Positions 11,277-23,082 of a DNA stretch of 64,000 bases are shown here, piece after piece; position 1 is the first letter of the stretch, and every line of letters starts with the position of its first letter. The DNA is from Okapia johnstoni (taxonomy: Eukaryota; Chordata; Mammalia; Artiodactyla; Giraffidae). A program made the translations under genes and the position numbers. The DNA is taken from assembly GCA_024291935.2 (NCBI GenBank), contig CM044322.1:23683405-23747404 (forward strand), written 5' to 3'. Below the pieces are notes generated by a model. It was not told the DNA's origin, did not search any database, and saw only the letters and a program-made list of their open reading frames with translations.

Positions 11277-11360
11277 GTGGGTGTGTGTCTGTGTGTGTGT
11301 GTGTGTGTATAGAGAGTGAGTTTGTAACATACAGTGTACACACACACACAGACACACACA
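11277..11360. repeat. (GT)n and (CA)n microsatellites forming a fold-back
   Basis: A GT tract with one TCT-type interruption (11277-11309) and a CA tract with the matching interruption (11338-11360). 11281-11302 is perfectly complementary to 11338-11359: a 22-bp stem with a 35-base loop. Confidence 0.9.
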
Positions 11361-11596
11361 GTTGACCCTTGAACAACACGAGTTTAAAGTGCCTAGATCT
11401 ACTTACACTTTTCCAACACTAAATACTACATTACTACATGACCCATGGTTGGTTGAATTGGCAGATGTGAAACAGTGGATAAGGAGGAACCACTAATATG
11501 GAGGGCCAACTACAAATTACCCATGAATTTTTGACTGGGCAGGTCAGTGCCCCTAACACACTCCACCTCCCCAGCACACTAGTCAGGGGTCAACTG
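11359..11596. mobile_element. Tigger/pogo-type nonautonomous DNA transposon fossil
   Basis: A 238-bp element with terminal inverted repeats: CAGTTGACCC at the left end, and its complement (gggtcaactg) at 11587-11596. The internal 'aacagtggataaggagg' and 'ggagggccaactacaa' motifs belong to a common mammalian Tigger-like MITE family. The exact subfamily is not assigned. Confidence 0.75.
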
Positions 11597-12799
11597 CAGT
11601 TTGTTTCTTTCAATCTGGCATTTAATAAACAGAATAAAGATGTTTAAAGTCACAAAAGAATTTGCATGTACTTATAGATGTTTCTAGGACTCATAAGACA
11701 CTATATTGCAAAGAATGAAACCTAAGACAATTACTAGAATGATGCTGGCATCTAAATCTTCCCGGTGAACACACACAACCAAGGTTTTAGCCCAAGTTGT
11801 CAATTTCTCTTTTCACTTCCCTCAGCTTCAGAGAGCTAGATCCTGAGCCATACAATAAACTCTGTTCTTTGCAAAATGAAACAAAACATGGCAACATGAC
11901 TTAAAGAGCTTCCAGTGTTGTTTCCCAATGCTGTTGCTATATAAGTGTCACAAAATGAATGAATATGAAACGTTTTTATTTATTAGTATTAAGCCACCCT
12001 GGTGATTACTTGATATATACATATGCACATCTTTATTATAAATGACTTACTCTCCTCCCCTAATATGGAGGAGCACTCTAAATCTCACAATCTTCCAGAG
12101 GTTATTATCTTCCTTGGTTCCAAAAGAAGTACCATATCATCTCAAATTTGTACTCTTGAAGCAAAAAGACCTTTCAAATCTCTCAGGTCACCAAGCATTG
12201 AACAAATAAAAACAAGATGAAATAAGAATGATTTAAACAAAAGTCATATTTTCAAAATCTCACACTGGAAGGTACTAGTAAAGAGACTTCTCTGAATATT
12301 AACAAATCCTTCACTTTAGATAAAGTGAATTCAAATTATTCTTGGTATTAGTCTAAGATTATAATATTTTATAATTTACTCGAAATAAGAGCACTCATTA
12401 ACAGAAATTCTTATAGTACAGAGGTCTTTCCTCAATTTTCTATTTTTGCTACATTCATATATCTTACCTTTTCTCATACACACACTCCATCACAAACTTC
12501 AAAAACTTCCAACAGCCACAATTACACCTAAGTACTGAATGACTACCCTAACTGCCTTTCCGGGGCCAAATCAACAGTTATCTAAATTAACTGACTTATA
12601 CATTTTAACTGTATAAGAATGCTGCCTGTCATCCCAAAATTCAGCTCCAGCAACAGCATCATATTTGTATCACACTGCTTGTAAAATGTTAATGCTACTA
12701 TAATTTTATATAAAAAGAAAAAATAAACAAAGGATTGATATTAATAAAAACTTTATACTTCAAATCTTACACAATTAAGCCAATGATAAATTCACTCAT

Positions 12800-12925
12800 T
12801 CATGCAACAAATATTCTTTTAGTGTCTTCTGTGTATTAACTATTTGTTTTAGGGGCAAGGGATACAACAATGAACATGGAGCTTAAGTTTCAGCACAGCT
12901 TGGGGTGAGTGGCAAGGAATCATCA
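12800..12925 (+). repeat. Ancient mammalian interspersed repeat fragment
   Basis: 'ttcatgcaacaaatattc', then 'gatacaacaatgaacatgg' with 'gagctta', follows the widespread 'caacaaatatttattgagc' repeat that I cannot assign to a family with certainty. Confidence 0.45.
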
Positions 12926-15900
12926 GGTAACACAAAAGCAGATATGTTCAGTCTCAACTGGATCCTTAATTCACTTAGCGCAATAATTTAAGTGTTAAGG
13001 ACACCAGAATCAAAGAACATGCTGGAAATAAGTCACTGAAGAGTATGCCTACAAGGTAAAGTGTAAATAGGGACTTTAAACTTTTTGAGTTGAGTACACC
13101 TCACTTCCTAACTTCAAATACAATGTGAAGTCTATTATTTACTTTATATATTTATAAGAAAACATTATATGTGAAAACAGAATACCTATAATTTTTGATA
13201 CATTAGTAGAGTTAAACCCTAACCATATTTATTATTCTCTCTTATAATCATTTCATTTTCTTTGTATCAGAGCCGTCAGCAAGCCTGCCATTTGAGTCCA
13301 CACCAAAAAAAAGTTTAAGAACTTGGCAAATTCTAAAGCATAGACAAGGCTCAGGAATTTCTTTTATAAAAAGCTAAGTATATGGGGTTGAGCCAGAGTA
13401 GCAGAGAATGATGGGAGTGGAGGGAGTGGAATAAGACTACAACTTTCCGTTTTTGGAGGAAGGACTCAACAGTACATTAACAACAATTTAATCCAATCCT
13501 GCATTTAATCCTGACAATGTCTTAGAAGTTGCTATTTCCAACAAGGTTAAAATCATTTGTGAATAAGCTGGAATGATGATCCAAGAACAGGTAAGGTAGA
13601 GTGGCTTAAAAGACAATGATTATCAGTATCTATAGTTACTGGAACAAATTGGGTAACTGATTTCATCATGAAAAGAAAATTTAAGACATAATACCATGGA
13701 AAATATTCTATACGCATCACACTATTAAATACACACACACATACAAAATCTAGAATAGGCATTTTCTTTGCAGATGTCAAAAGGTTTATTAACAAATAAT
13801 ACAGTACAATTTTTCCCCAGGAGGCAGTACCTACAGAAAGCACTGGTTAAACACAAAACTATCTCTTGGGGTGGTGGCTGTTGTTTTTGAAGAGGTAGGG
13901 AGAAGGGCACAGGTAGGTACGTGGAAAGGAGATACACCAACATCTTCATTCTGGTGGGATTCTGAGTAACCTTCGCTTGTTATTTCAGTAGTTTCCAAAT
14001 TTTCAAGCATGTAGCACATGTGGACAGTCCAAGAAACACTATTAAACAAAATATTTACTTAAATAACACAGCCAATGTTTCTAAAATAAAGCCTTTTCAC
14101 TAATAATGGTGAAAGAGAATCACCTCTTTTAAAAACAAGTATCAAGAAAATGGTCACCCAAAAAATACATGTAGAAAAGTCATCCTATAAAAGAATACCC
14201 AGAAAGGTATGTGTTAAAATTTTTAAAAACTTGCTCAAATATACTACTGAAAGGAACCAAAAAAAAAAAAAAAAAAAGGCATATCAAACAAGAAATTTTT
14301 TACTAATAAAAATCAACTTATTTGAGAAAAACCCTAACAATATAACTTCCAAATTAATTTCCAAAATAAGGCATTTTGCTAAAATATTATCTCAATAAAC
14401 ATATGTTTAGAAACAGTATTTTCCCAAAGAATTGTGTTTATGTAGTGGTATATCACCAATCCTAAGAAAAACCAGAGCATTAAGAATAAAGATCTTCTTA
14501 ATGATATTCTTTGTATTTATCATAAAATACAGCTGAATGCCTTTAACAGAAGATGATAACAACCTGCCTCTAAAATACAACACTGAGAACTGCTAGTGAT
14601 AGTAAGTATAACATACGAACAAAAAAATCTGTTTTGAAGGAAGCAGTTACACTGACTAGTAGAAATAAATTCTTAAAAGAGTCAACTAATACTTTTAACT
14701 GTATCTTTAAAAACAGCTTTGTATAATATATCCACAAAGATTCAACAAGAATAATTGCCTCTATGGCTTTTTTCACTATGCTTTCTGATATTATGCTTTG
14801 TCTGCAATTCTTCACCAGAATGTTCCCTGTACAAAGATCATCAGCATTAAGATACTTCTGGCTGGATTTCCCAACTCTTTTGCCATAGGCAATTAACATC
14901 CACTCCAGCAGAGTCCCTCAGAAGAATATCCAGGGTAACAGATCAAATATGTCCTAACCCTTCTGTGGGAACCCTTAATCCTCACGTCATAGGTCCAACA
15001 AAGCCATCACCCACACTGGGCTTCCCCTCTACCATGGCTGGTATCTGCTGCTTGTGCAATTTTATGACGAAATAAGAGCATATCACAGTGACAAATGGTA
15101 GTGGCAGCCATGCTGCAACTTTCTGTTTAGAAGTTGTCTTCTTGCTTTTAACTGACAAACTTCTTCAGATCTCATCCAGGGCCTCTGCAAACAATGGAAA
15201 ACAAATTAGCGACACTGCATGGTAAGTATTTAAGCAGTAAGAACATCTGTCATCTGTCCCAGAGCTATCTTTGCCACTTCTCTGTGACCATTAAGAGTGG
15301 CCCATGTACTAAGAACTAATGTTGTCCCTTCACCACAGAACAATAAACTTCTGGGAACCAGATAAGCAGACCAGTAAATGCAACAAAAGGCAAGTCATTA
15401 TTTTTTGAGGGGAGAGAGGAAGATATGAGACACCTTCTATAAAAGGCATGAGTAAAACCCAAAGGTTGCTGGAATGACCAAGATATCCCTTTATAAAGCA
15501 TAACTGAAAAGTAAAAATCTACATTTACTTTTTATAACAAAGTAACAGGAAAGCTGTTACTGAAAAATACATGGGTCTTCAGAATCATATACTTCCTTTG
15601 AAAACTAGCTTTATTATCTATTCTCTTAGACTTTGGATACAGAAATGGTAACCAATTTATCACCCAAACCAGAACACTTTTGAGAGTAAAATGGAGGCTT
15701 TAATAATATACTTAGACAACAGGCATAATCTATGACTGCTCCAGGCAAAGAGAAGCGTAAGTTCGCTAGTCTAAATAAATACTATCTCTGTTATGGAGAT
15801 GTTATGAGTATCAAGTAAGTATTTAACACAGTGCCTGGCATAAGCCCTATGTCTATACTGGGTTATTTGTATCTAGAAATGATCGCTCATAATAAAGTTG

Positions 15901-16037
15901 AATGATGACTGTCAAATATTTTTCCTCCAAACAATTTTACCACCAATGTCCCAGAATGTAACTCTTTGAAAAATTTACTCAAAAAAACTAAATACATGAA
16001 CATCACTTTCTCACAATCTACATGTACCAAATACCCT

Positions 16038-16324
16038 CTGCTGCTGCTGCTGCTGCTGCTGCTAAGTCGCTTCAGTCATGTCCGACTCTGTGCGACCCCA
16101 TAGACGGTAGCCCACCAGGCTCCGCCGTCCCTGAGATTCTCCAGGCAAGAACACTGGAGTGGGTTGCCATTTCCTTCTCCAATGCATGAAAGTGAAAAGT
16201 GAAAGTGAAATTGCTCAGTCATGTCTGACTCTTCACGACCCCATGGACTGCAGGCTACCAGGCTCCTCTGTCCATGGGTTTTCCAGACAAAAGTACTAGA
16301 GTGGGTTGCCAATGCCTTCTCCGA
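16038..16324 (-). mobile_element. BovA2 SINE dimer with (CTG)8 tail
   Basis: A minus-orientation BovA2 with both BovA units (about 16070-16180 and 16207-16320) and the linker 'gaaagtgaaaagtgaaagtg' between them. The element's 3' tail appears on the plus strand as eight perfect CTG units (16038-16061). Short 'accctct' copies at both ends suggest a target duplication. Confidence 0.92.
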
Positions 16325-16854
16325 CACCCTCTCTAGAAATATACTATTTAATACTATACCCCAAAGGTCGAGGCCGAGAATCCCTCCCCCTCATTTTATC
16401 CACTGCTTACCCACTGTTAAAACTCTCAAAATGACAAATATCCCCCCACATAAACAAGTGGACGCTATAATCCAAAAAGAAAGTTTCATACCATCACAGT
16501 TATGAAAAATGCTTGCAACCAGGTGTCTTTCAATTTCCTTCCACAGCAGTGTTTCTGCCTCTTCAAGAAACAGGCTCTCCAATTCTTCAAAAGTTCATTT
16601 TTTTATTGTTGAGTGCCAATTATCCAGAATCCACACAGGCATGTTAAATGATGGTTGCCAACATGAAATGCCAGGATTCTACCATCTGCTTCCCCACCTC
16701 TGTAGTGGAGTTGTAAGGATCAGAAATAGACCCCCTAATTCACAAACACACACACACATTCTTTCAACATATTTATATTCACTGTCTCCTATGTACCAGA
16801 CACACTTGTACTCATTCATTCTATCTATCACACACTTGGCCAAGCAGTCAGTAC

Positions 16855-16975
16855 ATGCATATATATATACATACTGGTATATGTATTGGTATATGTATGT
16901 GTATACATATATCTCTATTTATCTATCTATCTATCCATCTATCTATATATATATACACATGCAACACACACACAT
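16855..16975. repeat. Complex TA/GTAT/CTAT/CA microsatellite
   Basis: Consecutive tracts of (TA)n, 'tggtatatgtat' repeats, (CTAT)n from about 16917, (TA)n and (CA)n. The stretch is probably highly polymorphic. Confidence 0.88.
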
Positions 16976-18133
16976 GGATAAAACAGAACTATTTTAGATA
17001 GTTTCAGAACTACCTAAAACAAACAAACAAAACAAATTTGAACTCCTTACATGGGCACAGTTCTGACAGAGACCTTCTGTGTCTATACATGTTTGTTTTA
17101 GTGTAAATAAAATCGATCACCAGGGCATAACAACTGACATACTGCTCACGCTTAGTATCAGACACACAGGAATACACATTTCTATAAGTTCCCATGTTGT
17201 GACCAGAAACAAACTCTCAGAACTCCTGTTAATACAATGGTTTATTTACGTTTCACAGTACAGAGAAAACAGTAACTGCTGCTTTTAGCATTTTCTGCTG
17301 ACAATTTATATTTCCAAAAGCTAACACACGTGAGATTTACCCATCAAAACCCACTTATTAATGCCTCTGAAATGGTTGTATAATTACCAAAGTTCTAAAA
17401 GTGCAACTTATTTTTAATTTGAGAAGAATTCAATAGATATCAAAAAGAAAGCAATTTCCCCATGTATGTATGTAACAGCCATTTGACTCTGAGTCTAAAA
17501 ATAAACTAACATTTAATCATTAGTGTGAGGAACTCATTGGCATCTTAAAAGTACTACAAGTTGACAGTTCTGCTGAATGGGAGCATTTGTATTTACAATT
17601 AAAACCAGTTTTATAGAACAAAAGCCAGCCTCTGAACAAATGCACATAATAAATGATCACAAGTGAAAACCGCAGAGATCTATAACACAATCTCAGTGCA
17701 ATATCTAAGTGTAAGCCTCAGTAGAGAAACAGGTATTGTTACAGACATTTTTTAAAGTCACGGAGAACAACCAACTTGGGCAAAATAATAAAAGAGGGGC
17801 AAAAATACTCTTCCTTCCTAAGCCTGAGCAATTACTACCATGGCGGGATGGGAGGACAGCTCAAGTGGGATTTTTCTGTTACATATGTTAAAATGAGAGT
17901 ACCACTTCAGAGCACAAAGTAACCAGATTTAAATTTCCATATTTCATTCTATGCCATCACAAATATTAACTTTCTATTTAGAAAGATACTCCAAACTTAT
18001 TATGTAATATGGTATATGGTCATACATACTAAATTATTTGACAGTGAAATTAAATAGTTGATTTAACTATAGTTGACTCAAATCAAATATTGAGTCATCT
18101 CAATAGCAAATTGCTACAAAATATTATACTTAC

Positions 18134-18308
18134 TGCTTCTTTAATTTCACAGGAGAAGACATGTATCTGGAATTCTTCAGAACCATGGGAACTTTCTGTA
18201 AAGGCAAAGCAATTGCTCTCTGTTGTCCCATCATGGCCACGTGCACAGAACAATACCTTATAAATTGGAAAAGATGCTATCTCCATATTGTTGGATTGGT
18301 CTATGATT
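18134..18308 (-). CDS. RABGAP1L: RABGAP1L coding exon 4 (residues 181-239, PID/PTB core)
   Basis: A 175-bp exon with acceptor TTTTGCAG (AG at 18310-18309) and a consensus donor GTAAGT (18133-18132). It completes Arg181 and encodes 58 further codons, including IASFPIYKVLFCARGHDGTT, then SNCFAFTESS and FQIHVFSCEIKEA. The pattern (PIYKVLFCARG followed by FAFTE and FQIHVF) is the central beta-sheet of the PID domain shared by RABGAP1 and RABGAP1L. SSHGSEEFQIHVFSCEIKEA matches the L paralogue. The exon ends in phase 0. It is bounded by introns of 7.0 kb (downstream) and 3.4 kb (upstream). No defect is seen. Confidence 0.95.
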
Positions 18309-18464
18309 CTGCAAAACAGTTACGAGAAATGAGATTAAATATTAACTATCAAAGAACAAAGGCAGTTTTACTAGGCCAGTAACATACAATTATCTTAAAA
18401 TCACAAAAATAAACTGGTACTAATAATAATCCAAGAAAACAAATTATCTTCATATTTTTATTAT

Positions 18465-18478
18465 ACACACACACACAC
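18465..18478. repeat. (AC)n microsatellite
   Basis: A short perfect AC run in intronic sequence. Confidence 0.8.
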
Positions 18479-19212
18479 AAATTCTTTATCTTCTTTTCAC
18501 AATTACTTCATTTTTGTGTCCTATGATCCAATCCATTTCATCTCAAAGCCAAGGATACACTGCCTGGTAAAATGAATGTCACCTATCCCTAAATACTAGA
18601 CTTGTTCTGTTATGGCAAAAGAAACATCCAGGAAAAAAAGAACAAACCATCCCTGGAGAGCTCATTTCTATTTAAAACAACACCTGTAAGTTTATCTAAC
18701 TTCCAGGTCATTCACTGTTCAAGAAAGACCTCTCTTACCCTAAAAAAGGCCAGAGTGGTTCCAAAGATGAACTTACTGAAATTTAAGAGGTAAAAGGAGT
18801 TTGTGGAATTTTTCAAATATTTCTCTGACTTTCCCTGTATAAATCATAAGGTTTTGGATTGATCCAAAACCTCAAGACCACTTCAGGATCTCAAGTTGTG
18901 AAACTAAGGGGTACCCATTAGGAATGGAGAGGCAAATCAAAACACTAAGTCTTTGTTAAGGCATGTTTGGCACTGTGAAATTCAACAGATAACAGTGAAA
19001 GGCCTTTTGACCCTTATAAGAGATATTATACAAACAGTCACTCTACAAAACCCTTTCCTGAAAAATCAAAGCATTTTTACCAAAATCTTGTAAATTTATA
19101 TTGCTATTATTTTGGTCCTTAGTACTTTTCCCACATTTTAAACTTCAGAGAATGAGGCAAACCAGAAAGGTTTTGTAAAAGATTTAAATCAGCCTTCAGA
19201 GAATAGTATAGG

Positions 19213-19453
19213 CCAATACTTTGGCCACCTGATGCGAAGAACTGACTCATTTGAAAAGACCCTGATGCTGGGAAAAATTAAAGGCAGGAGAAGGGGACGA
19301 CAGAGGATGAGATGGTTGGATGGCATCACTGACTCAATGGACATGAGTTTGAGTAAGCTCTGGGAGTTCGCGATAGACAGGGAAGCCTGGTGTACTGCAG
19401 TCCATGGGGTCACAAACAAAGAGTCAGACACGACTGACTGACTGAACTGAAGA
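19213..19453 (+). mobile_element. BovB LINE, short 3' tail (copy D)
   Basis: About 240 bp starting 'ccaatactttggccacctga' and ending in the terminal 'gactgactgaactgaa'. It encodes only the last ORF2 residues ([20 protein letters not shown]). No clear target duplication was seen. Confidence 0.88.
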
Positions 19454-19489
19454 CACATTTAACCTAATTTCCTAGACTTGGTTCATTTA

Positions 19490-19700
19490 TGGGTTCATTC
19501 AGCAAATATTTACTAAAAACCTGCTATGGACCAAAACTGCTCCAGACAATGAAGCTGCAGCAGGAAGAAATACCAACAACCTGCTTCCATGGAACTTACA
19601 TTCTAGCGAGGAAGTGAGACAATAAACAAACAAATAAATATGCAATATCAAGGCAAAGAAAAGTTCTTTGAAGGAAAAAAGGCCCAGTGAAAACAAAGAC
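19490..19700 (+). repeat. Ancient mammalian interspersed repeat fragment
   Basis: 'ttcagcaaatatttactaaa', 'ggaacttacattctagcgag' and 'agacaataaacaaacaaata' are hallmarks of an old mammal-wide repeat whose family I do not assign. Confidence 0.5.
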
Positions 19701-19734
19701 GGATGGTTATGATATGATCAAAGGAGGTTTATTT

Positions 19735-20470
19735 TGATAGTCTGACAGTTTCTTACAAAACTAATCATACTGTATGATCTAGCAATTACATTCCTTGGTA
19801 TTATTCAAATGAGTTAAAACCCTGCACACAGATGTTTACAGAAGCTTTATCCATAATCACCAAAACTTGGATGCAATCTCAACGTCCTTCCATAGGCCAA
19901 TGGATAAATAAATTGTGGTACACCCAGACAATAGCACATTATTCAGCACTAAAAAGAAATGAGCTACCAAGCCACAAAAATTCACATAAGAAAGTTAAAT
20001 GTCTGTTATTAAGTAAAAGAGGGCAACTTGAAAAGGCTATTTATTATATGATTTCAACTATATAATTTACTGGACAATGCAAAAGCTATGGTGACAGTAA
20101 AAAGATTAGCGGTTGCCAGGGGCTGCAGGAAGGGACAGATGAACCAGCAGAAGGTAGGATTTTCAGGACAGTGAAAGTACTCTACATGATACTCTAATGC
20201 TGGATACATGTCATTATATATTTGTCCAAACTCACAGCATGTACACCACCAAGAGGGAACCCTAATGTAAACTATGGACTTTCTAAAATATGTCAGTGTA
20301 GTTTCATCAACTGTAACAGATGAACCACATGGAAGAGGACGTTGATGGTGAGGGAAGTGTGGGTGGGGGGGGGAGAGGTGGGGGTGCCTATCCAGGATAT
20401 GGGCAATCTCTGTACTTTCTGCTCAATTTTGCTGTGAACCTAAAATCACTCTCAAAAGTAAACCCTATTA
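19735..20470 (+). mobile_element. Old L1 3' region
   Basis: It contains 'tatgatctagcaattacatt', 'ccataatcaccaaaacttgg' and 'agcggttgccaggggctg', with the 3' end 'gaacctaaaatcactctcaa'. It is an L1M-like 3' portion without an intact frame. Confidence 0.7.
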
Positions 20471-20889
20471 AGAAAAACAGGGAGAAAAAAAAAAAGACTT
20501 CTTTCAATAAAAGGTTTCTTGAGGTGAAACTGGAGAGAAGTGAACGAGTCACTGGAAAACCAAGGAAAGCTTGTTTGGGCAAAGTAAAGAGACCACACAA
20601 AAGCCCCATGGGAGGACTCCTGACTGATAGGTCCTGAGGCAGGATTCATGACTACCTTTGAGAAAGAACAAAGAGGCTATTATGACAGAAACACAGCAAA
20701 TGAATGAAGTACGCGTAGTGACAGAAGAGAGAGAACAGAGAGGGCAGGAGAGATGATCAGGTCAAAGCAGATCATAAGGGCCAGACATGGTAAGAAAGAA
20801 CTTCAAAAATAATCACAAGTGTGATTGGAGGCCACTGATAGGCTGAATGTAGGAAAATAACAGTATCTGATTACATTTAAAGAAATTCA

Positions 20890-20981
20890 AGGTTCAACAT
20901 ATAGCTGATTCACTTTGCTGTTCAGCAGAAACAAACACAACATTGCAAGGCAATTATACTCTAGTAAAAAAAATAAAATAA
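20890..20981 (+). mobile_element. L1 3' terminal fragment
   Basis: 'catatagctgattcactttg', then 'acaacattgcaaggcaatta', and an A-rich AATAAA-containing tail. The following Bov-tA SINE inserted into this tail. Confidence 0.75.
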
Positions 20982-21189
20982 AGTGTTAGTCGTTCAGTCA
21001 TGTCCAACTCTTTTGCAACCACATGTACTGGAGCCTGTCAGGCTCCTCTGTCCGTGGAACTCTCTAGGCAAGGATATTGGAGTGGGCAGCCATTCCTTTC
21101 TTCAGGAGATATCTTTCCAACCCAGCAATCAAACGTGGGTCTCCTGCATTACAGGCAGATTCTTTACTGTCTGAGCCACCAGGGAAGCC
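20982..21189 (-). mobile_element. Bov-tA SINE, minus orientation
   Basis: The BovA unit (about 20990-21100) and the tRNA-Glu-like head (to 'gccaccagggaagcc') read in reverse. It is flanked by 'aaaataaaataaa' on both sides, a duplication of the L1 tail. Confidence 0.9.
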
Positions 21190-21720
21190 AAAATAAAATA
21201 AATGGGTTGTATTTACATATCCACAGAGCACAACACACCACATATGCTGGCTGTAATTCTCTCCAACTAATAATGTGATAAATTCATTCCAGATACTATG
21301 CAAAACAAATAAATATAGCCAGGCCAAAAAAAGAAAAAAGAAATTCAAGATTCAGATGACATTAAAAATTACTCCCAGCAAAGCATATAAGAAAAAGTCA
21401 TTTTGCTTCTTTCCAGTCTGACGTAAAGAGCTTAAAATCTAGGGAACAGTCGTTTTCTGAATCACTGTTAAATGACAAGGTGAAACACAAATCATAGGTA
21501 TTTTTAGATACAGCTGTATTTATAGTATTCCTAGCAAATTTTACAGACACCCCAAGCAAATAAGGAATACAGTCTAAACCTAAACATGTTTGCCTTGCAC
21601 AGCTACAGAGTAAAAGTGAATTCAAAGTCCAAGGCCTCATTCATGATAAAATATTATCACCACTATCCAAAAAAAACCTTCATACGTGTCTAAGGGCGGT
21701 AAAAAAAGATTAGAGCTTAC

Positions 21721-21931
21721 CTCACAGAACCTTCTGGAACATTTGGCACATACAGAGTAACAGGAAAGGGGTGCTGACTGGAAGATTTCATAGTTGCCAT
21801 TGCCCGTAAAGCTTCCACTTCATTACGTGGGGAAGAAACCTTCATACATCCTAAATAGGTCAGTTTGTTAAATAAAACACTATCTTCTTCAGGTATTTCA
21901 CTTGGAGAAGATGGTCTGGGTGTAGAAATTT
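21721..21931 (-). CDS. RABGAP1L: RABGAP1L coding exon 3 (residues 111-181, start of PID/PTB domain)
   Basis: A 211-bp exon with acceptor TTTCCTCAG (AG at 21933-21932) preceded by a T-rich tract, and donor AG/GTAAGC (GT at 21720-21719). It reads [20 protein letters not shown], then a stretch containing [11 protein letters not shown] and ending [10 protein letters not shown]. The [12 protein letters not shown] first strand is the typical opening of a phosphotyrosine-interaction (PID/PTB) domain; in the human protein this domain spans roughly residues 126-282. It ends two bases into the Arg181 codon. The exon has a truncated L1 about 93 bp upstream of its acceptor, inserted in the opposite orientation to the gene. 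The reading frame is fully intact. Confidence 0.95.
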
Positions 21932-22036
21932 CTGAGGAAAGAAAAAAAACACTCAAAAGTTAATGTAAAACTTCCCAGTATAACTTCACCTATTGCTCAA
22001 AAACAAATGAAAAAATTGCAAATAAAATTTAGGTCT

Positions 22037-23082
22037 TCAACTGACAAAGAATTAATCTTCGAAATATACAAGCAGTTCATGCAGCTCAATACAAGAAAAA
22101 CAAACAACCCAATCAAAAAGTGGGCAAAAGACCTAAACAGACATTTCTCCAAAGAAGACATACAGATGGCTAGTAAACACATGAAAAGATGCTTGACATC
22201 ATTCATTATTAGAGAAAATGCAAATCAAAACCACAGTGAGGTATCATCTCATGCCAGTCAGAATGGCCACCATCAAAAAGTCTGCAAACAATAAATGCTG
22301 GAGGGTGTGTAGAGAAAAGAGAAACCTCTTGCACTGTTGCTGGGAATGGTACAGCCACTATGGAGAACAGTGTGGAGATTCCTTAAAAAAAACTGGGAAT
22401 AGAACTGCCATACAACCCAGCAATCCCACTGCTGGGCATACACACCAAGGAAACCAGCATTGAAAGAGACAGATGTACCCCAATGTTCATTGCAGCACTG
22501 TTTACAGTAGCTAGGACATGGAAGTAACCTAGATGTCTATCAGCAGACAAATGGATAAGGAAGTTGTGGTACATATACACAATGGGGTATTACTCAGCTA
22601 TAAAAAAAGAACACATTTGAGTCAGTTCTAATGAGGTGGATGAAACTGGAGCCTATTATACAGAGTGAAATAAGTCAGAAACAGAAACACAAATACTGTA
22701 TATTAACACAGATATATGGAATTTAGAAAGACAATAACAACCCTATATTCAAGGCAGCAAAAGAGACACAGATGTAAAGAACAGACTTTTGGATTCTGTG
22801 GGAGAAGGCGACGGTGGGATGATTTGAGAGAATAGCATTGAAACATGTATATTACCATATGTAAAACAGATGACCAGTGCAAGTTTGATGCATGAAACAG
22901 GGCACTCAAAGCCAGTGCTCTGGGACAATCCAGAGGGATGAGTGGGGAGGGAGATGGGAGGGGTGTTCAGGATGGGGGACACATGTACACCAGTGGCTGA
23001 TTAATGTCAATGTATGGCAAAAACTATCACAAAATTGTAAAGTAACTGTCCTCCAATTAAAATAAATTAATTAATTTAAAAA
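22037..23082 (+). mobile_element. L1 LINE, 5'-truncated 3' end close to a RABGAP1L exon
   Basis: The last ~1.05 kb of a ruminant L1: the end of ORF2 ('gggcaaaagacctaaacaga', 'tcccactgctgggcatacac', 'atggataaggaagttgtggt') and the G-rich 3' UTR ('gggagggagatgggaggggt'). It ends in an A/T-rich tail. Exact duplications aaatttaggtct (22025-22036 and 23083-23094) define it. It is inserted antisense to RABGAP1L, with the duplication ending 93 bp from the acceptor AG of the exon at 21931. ORF2 is broken by stops. Confidence 0.93.

Larger units (their letters stand above)
11138..18133 (-). other. RABGAP1L: RABGAP1L intron between coding exons 4 and 5
   Basis: A 7.0-kb intron. Recognisable content is a GT/CA fold-back (11277-11360), a Tigger-like element (11359-11596), an ancient repeat near 12800-12925, a BovA2 dimer (16038-16324) and a complex microsatellite (16855-16975). 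The stretches 11597-12800, 12926-16030 and 16990-18131 hold no assignable gene or repeat. The part at 14570-15300 looks vaguely coding on the minus strand but is not identified. Confidence 0.8.
18309..21720 (-). other. RABGAP1L: RABGAP1L intron between coding exons 3 and 4
   Basis: A 3.4-kb intron holding a short BovB tail (19213-19453), an ancient mammalian repeat (19490-19700), an old L1 3' region (19735-20470), a younger L1 3' tail and a Bov-tA SINE (20890-21190). The stretches 18309-19212 and 21191-21718 show nothing assignable. Confidence 0.8.

Noticed and set aside
16509..16997. 162-codon open frame on the plus strand
   Set aside because: Its second half translates a TA/CTAT/CA microsatellite (repeated Tyr, Ile, Ser), which keeps the frame open by composition.
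18161..18382. Plus-strand 73-codon frame over a RABGAP1L exon
   Set aside because: It is the opposite strand of the conserved exon at 18308-18134; the minus strand carries the recognisable protein.
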